The position numbers and the translations under genes were made by a program. Shown one piece after another: positions 60,285 through 64,000 of a stretch of DNA of 64,000 bases; the stretch's first letter is position 1; the number at the start of each line of letters is the position of its first letter. The stretch comes from Morganella morganii (GTDB taxonomy: Bacteria; Pseudomonadota; Gammaproteobacteria; Enterobacterales; Enterobacteriaceae): NCBI RefSeq assembly GCF_003996855.1, contig NZ_NRQY01000001.1, positions 364,252-428,251 of the forward strand. The letters run 5' to 3'. The notes under the pieces were generated by a model. It made no database searches, was not told where the DNA came from, and saw only the letters and a list, made by a program, of their open reading frames with translations.

Positions 60285-60510
60285 CAGACAAAATCCTTCT
60301 TAACATATCATTAGAATTGCCCGGTAATTGAGGTTTTGAAACAATGCCGACATAACGCGCATCACGGTCTACCATCCATTTTTTACCGACTTTCAGTGCA
60401 GGTGGCACCATCATGTGAGATTTTGCGTATTTATGTAATGTTCGTTTGCAAGGGGCCTCATCACCAAACTCATGTTTTGCCCACACTTCAAGATCAACCA
60501 TTCTTGACAT
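60259..60510 (-). CDS. xis: Phage excisionase
   Basis: 83 residues from ATG 60510 with GGAGAG upstream. The Xis-type winged helix is seen in VDLEVWAKHEFGDEAPCKRT and KVGKKWMVDRDARYVG. It would bend attachment-site DNA and direct the integrase to excise. Its 3' end overlaps int by 26 bases, the common arrangement. Confidence 0.85.
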   Translation of the reverse strand: MSRMVDLEVWAKHEFGDEAPCKRTLHKYAKSHMMVPPALKVGKKWMVDRDARYVGIVSKPQLPGNSNDMLRRILSDGCETTRS

Positions 60511-60539
60511 ATCTTCTCTCCACACATCGCCGTATACGA

Positions 60540-60863
60540 TTAGAGGTTTTTAGGTCTGACCCACATACAGATCGGGCCGTCTTCATTGTCTGCTATCCAG
60601 GCGATAAACCAGCCATCACCATCGGGTTTTGTTGGTTCCCACGCTGAAATATTGGTATCACCTTCTTCAAAGTAACTGAACCACAGCGGGTGGAAGTTAT
60701 CAATGTCGCTCTGGCAATACACCGCCTGACATTCAAGGTTATTTTCATCGCACCACTGCTCTATTTCCTGATTCGATTCCAAACAAGGAACATCTGGGTG
60801 AACCCAGTAACCGCTAGGATCACGTTCTGGTTTTATATAGCCTATCGGGTTAATTACTGTCAT
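60540..60863 (-). CDS. Phage early-region protein of unknown function
   Basis: 107 residues from ATG 60863 (MTVINPIGYIKPERDP). Soluble, acidic and rich in Trp; the end GDGWFIAWIADNEDGPICMWV resembles small proteins found near xis in enterobacterial prophages. I cannot give a function. It overlaps the end of the methyltransferase gene by 14 bases and belongs to the same minus-strand early transcript. Confidence 0.7.
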   Translation of the reverse strand: MTVINPIGYIKPERDPSGYWVHPDVPCLESNQEIEQWCDENNLECQAVYCQSDIDNFHPLWFSYFEEGDTNISAWEPTKPDGDGWFIAWIADNEDGPICMWVRPKNL

Positions 60864-61299
60864 TGTTTGTACCTTTGTAGAATACCATCCAGTGTGTTTT
60901 ATCGTTCTTCCCGACACGCTGCACAATGGTAGGTTTATATTCGGTCAGCTCAAGAATCTTACTTGCCCAGATCTGCGTTTCATTCCACTTAAAAATTAAA
61001 CTGTCGTGTGGCCGCAACACCCTGAATGCTTCTCTGAAACCAGCAGCCAGGTCAGAACGCCAGGAGTGTTTATTCAGTGAGCCGTATTTTTTAAACATCC
61101 AGCTATTTTTTCCGACCCGAACGAGGTGGGGTGGATCAAACAGCACCTGGTAAAATGTTTCATCCGGGAACGGCAGGTTTTTAAAGTCAGCAATGATATC
61201 CGGTGTAATTTCCAGCAGACGGCCATCACACAGGGTGTGTTCTTCATTTCTGATATCACTGAACAACACACGCGGATCTTGCTTGTCGTGCATAAACAT
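60850..61299 (-). CDS. Phage SAM-dependent methyltransferase-like protein
   Basis: 149 residues from ATG 61299 (or 61293). The frame is open to 61614, but that extension is antisense to the regulator gene and has no protein-like composition. The core shows VLFDPPHLVRVG, a DPP(Y/H)-type motif IV, and the conserved later GFREAFRVLRPHDSLIFKWNE. N-terminal SAM-binding motifs are short, so the methyltransferase fold may be minimal. Similar genes lie near int in enterobacterial prophages; DNA adenine methylation is possible but unproven. Confidence 0.7.
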   Translation of the reverse strand: MFMHDKQDPRVLFSDIRNEEHTLCDGRLLEITPDIIADFKNLPFPDETFYQVLFDPPHLVRVGKNSWMFKKYGSLNKHSWRSDLAAGFREAFRVLRPHDSLIFKWNETQIWASKILELTEYKPTIVQRVGKNDKTHWMVFYKGTNNDSN

Positions 61300-61336
61300 C
61301 CGGCTAACTACAACCCAATCTGAAAGCGAGTAGGCA

Positions 61337-61816
61337 ATGAAGAATGAATCACTGAAAGAAGTCGTAAAAAAGATGTGTTGCGCCATGCCTGGAGGGCGGG
61401 AAGCTCTGGCCGGGGCGCTGGGGATGTCACTGACGACGTTTAACAACAACCTGTACGAAAAGAACGGTTGCCGGTTTTTCGACAATGACGAACTGGAAGC
61501 AATGGAAGACCTGACGAAAATCCGCCACCTGGTCGAATACCACATGGACCGGCATGACATTACGCCGATGGAAACGATCGAACCTGAAAATATCGACGAA
61601 GTGGAATTATTCAAGATACAGACAAACCTCAGCGCACATCAGGGGCAGCTTTCCGAGTTAATCAAAAAGAGCCTGGAAGATGATGTTCTGACGGAAGAAG
61701 AAATGACGGCCATCTACAAAAAGATGAACAAAGTGTTCGCATACGCACGGGGGTTTATTGCGTCACTGAATGTGGTTTACGGGGTGGGAAATGATTCAGG
61801 TAACCAGAAAGGGTGA
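61337..61816 (+). CDS. YmfL-like phage regulatory protein
   Basis: 159 residues. The N-terminal half (AMPGGREALAGALGMSLTTF, then NNNLYEKNGCRFFDNDELEA) matches YmfL of the e14 prophage, a predicted HTH regulator of the CII type. The helical C-terminal half is acidic (SLEDDVLTEEEMTAIYKK). It is divergent from the methyltransferase-int block, so its upstream region probably holds the switch between early transcripts, although no cI or cro gene is present. Confidence 0.8.
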   Translation: MKNESLKEVVKKMCCAMPGGREALAGALGMSLTTFNNNLYEKNGCRFFDNDELEAMEDLTKIRHLVEYHMDRHDITPMETIEPENIDEVELFKIQTNLSAHQGQLSELIKKSLEDDVLTEEEMTAIYKKMNKVFAYARGFIASLNVVYGVGNDSGNQKG

Positions 61817-61880
61817 AGCCGAGATTATACGGCTCTCGGCCTCGGTCGCGCCATATCAATTTGTGTGAAGAGATAAACGC

Positions 61881-62081
61881 ATGAGCAGATTAACTCATTC
61901 AGAACCAGAAAAGCAATTTAAATGCCTCGTTATTGGTAATGAACCGTTTCGTTATGTTGAAAGCATACCTGCCGGTGGCATAGCGGACAACTACCGTGAA
62001 GCAGCGGAAATGGTAGAGCGGGCTGAGCTGAAAGAATACTGGTCAAAATACTACTACCGCAGCGGAGGTCAGAATGCTTAA
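61881..62081 (+). CDS. Small phage early protein
   Basis: 66 residues (MSRLTHSEPEKQFKCLVIGN). Charged and soluble; no known domain recognised. GAAGAG lies upstream of ATG 61881 and the stop overlaps the next gene by eight bases, which supports translation. Part of the rightward early operon. Confidence 0.65.
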   Translation: MSRLTHSEPEKQFKCLVIGNEPFRYVESIPAGGIADNYREAAEMVERAELKEYWSKYYYRSGGQNA

Positions 62082-62265
62082 AGAGACAGCTGACAATCTG
62101 GATCGGTATTACACCGACAGCCGGGGGCGGAAAGTTCACGTTGTCCGGTTTGACCGGCAGAACAGCCGGGTAATTTTCATGCGTGACGGCTATGAGCATC
62201 CGTGTTTTGAACCTCTGAAAACCTTTCAGGAGCGGTATACACGCGTGGATGAGGTGAAACCATGA
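62074..62265 (+). CDS. DUF4222-like small phage protein
   Basis: 63 residues. The pattern DRYYTDSRGRKVHVVRFDRQ with VIFMRDGYEHPC fits the DUF4222 family of small phage early proteins with an SH3-like or beta-barrel fold. Function unknown. Its stop overlaps the start of the replication gene (ATGA) and its start overlaps the preceding gene, so all three are coupled. Confidence 0.75.
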   Translation: MLKETADNLDRYYTDSRGRKVHVVRFDRQNSRVIFMRDGYEHPCFEPLKTFQERYTRVDEVKP

Positions 62266-63071
62266 GTATGATTTTAACCGCGCGGGCTTTGCAGATAAAA
62301 ACCGGCAACGCGCTGCGCAAACTGGTTCTGGTAAAACTGGCGGATAACGCCAACGACCAGGGTGAGTCGTGGCCGTCTGTGCCGTACATTGCTGAGCAGT
62401 GCGAAATGTCAGAGCGATCAGTGCAGAACCACATTAATGCCCTGGTGGAAATGGGGCTGGTTCGTATCGAATTCCGGAAATCGGCCAACGGTCTGAACCA
62501 GTCAAATATCTATCACCTGCGTCTGAATGTTGCCGTTGTGACTGGTGAATCTCCTGCACCATATGGTGCAAATCCTGCGGGGGTGAGTGGTGCAAATGGT
62601 TCCGGGAGTGGTGCAGCAAATTCACCAGGTGGTGCAACTGGTTCCGATAGTGGTGCAGGAGCTGCACCCAGAATCAGTAATGATCCAGTCATAGATCCAG
62701 ATAATAAAAATATTATCTCCCGCGATGAAAAAACTAACGTCAAAACCGCAATGCCGGAAAGCTTTGAACCGGGTAGTGAGCATACTGCAAAAGCTGAGGC
62801 ATCCGGACTAGATGTTCAGGACGAGTTTCAGAAGTTCAGCGACTACCACGCCAGCAAGGGTACGAAATGGTCACTGAATTTCACCGGGACGGAAAGTTAC
62901 ATCCTGCCAATCCGTGATTTTATTGACCGGCACGGCGGTATCAGTGCTTTTCAGTGGACGCCACCGCTGGAGAATACCGGATTGTATCGCTGTGATGATC
63001 CGAAACTCACCCTGCTCGGCGGTGACAACTATTCACTATCTCTCACTTTTACCCAGGCATTTAAACCATGA
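62262..63071 (+). CDS. Chimeric gene: phage replication protein N-terminus fused to tail protein M C-terminus
   Basis: 269 residues from ATG 62262. Residues 1-90 are the winged-helix domain of phage replication initiators (NANDQGESWPSVPYIAEQCE, SERSVQNHINALVEMGLVRI). A Gly/Ala/Ser linker encoded by 21-bp repeats follows, then DEFQKFSDYHASKGTKW, the usual start of the C-terminal helicase-loader-binding part. At about codon 203 (near 62865-62872) the sequence switches to the end of a lambda gpM-type tail protein: TGTESYILPIRDFIDRHGG, FQWTPPLENTGLYRC and SLTFTQAFKP. Gene L follows directly, as in lambda. A deletion joining the two genes in frame explains this; no natural protein has this plan as far as I know. 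Confidence 0.85.
   Translation: MSMILTARALQIKTGNALRKLVLVKLADNANDQGESWPSVPYIAEQCEMSERSVQNHINALVEMGLVRIEFRKSANGLNQSNIYHLRLNVAVVTGESPAPYGANPAGVSGANGSGSGAANSPGGATGSDSGAGAAPRISNDPVIDPDNKNIISRDEKTNVKTAMPESFEPGSEHTAKAEASGLDVQDEFQKFSDYHASKGTKWSLNFTGTESYILPIRDFIDRHGGISAFQWTPPLENTGLYRCDDPKLTLLGGDNYSLSLTFTQAFKP
62565..62657 (+). repeat. Iterons of a putative phage replication origin
   Basis: GGTGCA recurs at 62565, 62589, 62610, 62631 and 62652; the last four are exactly 21 bases apart and mostly share AGTGGTGCA. They lie inside the replication gene, where lambda keeps its four O-binding iterons. Since 21 is seven codons, the repeats also give a seven-residue protein repeat (Gly-Ala rich). Confidence 0.65.
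62699..62718 (+). repeat. AT-rich dyad beside the iterons, possible unwinding element
   Basis: AGATAATA (62699-62706), AAAA and TATTATCT (62711-62718) form a 20-bp AT-only dyad apart from its ends, 40 bases to the right of the last iteron. Lambda ori likewise has an AT-rich segment just right of its iterons, where strands first open. Confidence 0.55.
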
Positions 63072-63817
63072 TTACAAACGATTACCAGAAGCTGGAGCCG
63101 GGTAATGTCGTCCGGCTTTTTGAGGTTGACGGTACCGCATTCGGTGCACCGGATGTTTTGCGGTTCCATGCATACAATATTCCTCACACGGAAGCGGAGA
63201 TTTCCGCCGCCGGTGGTGATCCGGAAAAGCTGCCAGCGAAATCCATCTGGTGGCAGGAGGAAGAATACCGTGCATGGCCGGTACAGATCGAGGGGCTGGA
63301 GGCATCCACAACCGGATCCGGCGCACAGCCGAAGTTATCGGTAGCCAACCTGGACGGCTCGATCACTGCGTTGTGCCTGGCATACGATGACATGCTGAAG
63401 GCGAAAGTCACGATACACGACACCCTGGCACACTATCTGGATGCGGCAAACTTTCCGGACGGTAACCCGGCGGCAGATCCGACCCAGGAAAAAGTCTCGG
63501 TCTTTTATATCGACAGCAAATCATCGGAAACCAACGAAGTTATCGAGTTTGAATTAGCCAGCCCGATGGATTTACAGGGGGTACTGATCCCGACGCGGCA
63601 ACTGCATTCAATGTGTACCTGGTGTATACGCGGCAAATACAAATCCGGTGACGGCTGTGATTATGCCGGACAGAACGGGTATTTCGACAAACACGGCAAC
63701 CGTGTGGATGACCCTGCACAGGATCAGTGCAGCGGCATGCTGAAAACCGGCTGCTTAATCCGCTTCGGTAAAAATAATCCGATCCGTTCGGCGGTATGCC
63801 GGGAACCTCGCTACTGA
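63068..63817 (+). CDS. Phage minor tail protein L
   Basis: 249 residues. Matches lambda gpL in length and pattern: MITNDYQKLEPGNVVRLFEVD at the N-terminus, VANLDGSITALCLAYDDM, and a cysteine-rich end (SMCTWCIRGKYKSGDGCDYAG, CSGMLKTGC) like the cluster-binding region of gpL. It sits at the tip of a siphovirus tail. The ATG overlaps the chimeric gene's stop by four bases (ATGA), the natural M-L junction. Confidence 0.9.
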   Translation: MITNDYQKLEPGNVVRLFEVDGTAFGAPDVLRFHAYNIPHTEAEISAAGGDPEKLPAKSIWWQEEEYRAWPVQIEGLEASTTGSGAQPKLSVANLDGSITALCLAYDDMLKAKVTIHDTLAHYLDAANFPDGNPAADPTQEKVSVFYIDSKSSETNEVIEFELASPMDLQGVLIPTRQLHSMCTWCIRGKYKSGDGCDYAGQNGYFDKHGNRVDDPAQDQCSGMLKTGCLIRFGKNNPIRSAVCREPRY

Positions 63818-63827
63818 GGAAATAATG

Positions 63828-64000
63828 ATGCGTAAAAACATTCAGGCAATCATTTTTGCACATGCGGAACGTGAATATCCCCGTGAGTGCTGCGGGGTGA
63901 TCGCGCAAAAGTCCCGCGTGGTGAAATACTTTCTCTGCCGCAATATTGCGTCCACACCGGAGGAACACTTCGTATTATCGCCGGAGGATTACCCGTGGTG
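63828..64000 (+). CDS. Phage tail tip protein K (JAB/NlpC-P60 type), N-terminal part
   Basis: 57 codons before the window ends. Start ATG 63828 has GAGGA seven bases upstream (ATG 63825 is too close). EREYPRECCGVIAQ with the conserved Glu and paired Cys followed by Gly is the beginning of the JAB-type metalloprotease domain of lambda gpK-like tail tip proteins. It follows L as in lambda. The C-terminal peptidase is outside the window. Confidence 0.88.
   Translation, partial: MRKNIQAIIFAHAEREYPRECCGVIAQKSRVVKYFLCRNIASTPEEHFVLSPEDYPW

Larger units (their letters stand above)
59052..64000. mobile_element. Left part of a decayed lambdoid prophage at icd
   Basis: Genes in phage order start right after icd: integrase and excisionase (minus strand), an unknown protein, a methyltransferase, a YmfL-like regulator, two small early genes, a replication gene fused to tail gene M, then L and K. 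The right end lies beyond the window. The left boundary is set loosely; the attachment core probably lies in the last part of icd. The integrase amber codon and the missing lysis, head and early tail genes indicate a defective element. Gene content resembles e14 on the left. Confidence 0.88.

Noticed and set aside
60850-61614. Longer methyltransferase reading with about 105 extra N-terminal residues
   Set aside because: The extension is antisense to the YmfL-like gene, Ser-rich and unlike a protein domain; the conserved part starts near 61299.

Overview
The window looks like chromosomal DNA of a member of the Morganellaceae, most likely Morganella. Nearly every housekeeping protein is close to its Escherichia coli counterpart, base composition is about 50% GC (higher than usual for Proteus or Providencia), and there is a small protein related to YcfJ and to UmoD of Proteus. 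This assignment comes from protein similarity and composition, not from a database search.

Layout. 1-4500: an iron/siderophore-type uptake cluster (end of a binding protein, FecCD permease, ATPase, TonB-dependent receptor). 4500-11630: a plaP-like polyamine permease gene with an elaborate leader and a frameshift, a TSUP exporter, a dld gene broken by an apparent 11-nt deletion, a small unknown gene, sbcB and tmaR. 11690-31500: a conserved block with rne (opposite strand, long 5' leader), rluC, yceF, yceD-rpmF-plsX-fabH-fabD-fabG-acpP-fabF, pabC-mltG-tmk-holB-ycfH, then hinT-lpoB-thiK-nagZ-ycfP. These make rRNA modifications, fatty acids, folate precursors, dTMP and peptidoglycan-recycling functions. 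31500-44600: ndh with FNR- and PdhR-like sites, a umoD/ycfJ-like gene behind an RcsAB-like box, a Tat-exported HisC-like aminotransferase, mfd, the lolCDE lipoprotein-sorting operon, cobB and pepT. 44600-49620: a four-gene chaperone-usher fimbrial operon whose usher gene carries two lesions. 49650-59030: roxA, phoQ, phoP, purB, hflD, mnmA, nudJ, rluE (all reverse strand), then icd. 59030-64000: a lambdoid prophage entering at the 3' end of icd, as phage 21 and e14 do in E. coli.

The prophage is visibly decayed. Its integrase has an in-frame amber codon. Its replication-protein gene, which still holds 21-bp iterons and an adjacent AT-rich dyad that look like a lambda-type origin, is fused in frame to the end of a tail gene M, with L and K following. 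This implies loss of the lysis, head and early tail modules. Four genes in 64 kb (plaP, dld, fimbrial usher, integrase) are interrupted, so recent gene decay is a theme of this strain, although single-base cases could be sequencing errors.

I found no CRISPR array, tRNA, rRNA or insertion sequence. The least explained elements are the two-uORF/terminator leader of plaP, the 31-bp dyad in front of the fimbrial promoter, the RcsAB-like box with a possibly leaderless umoD transcript, the exported aminotransferase, and the chimeric replication/tail gene with its embedded origin.
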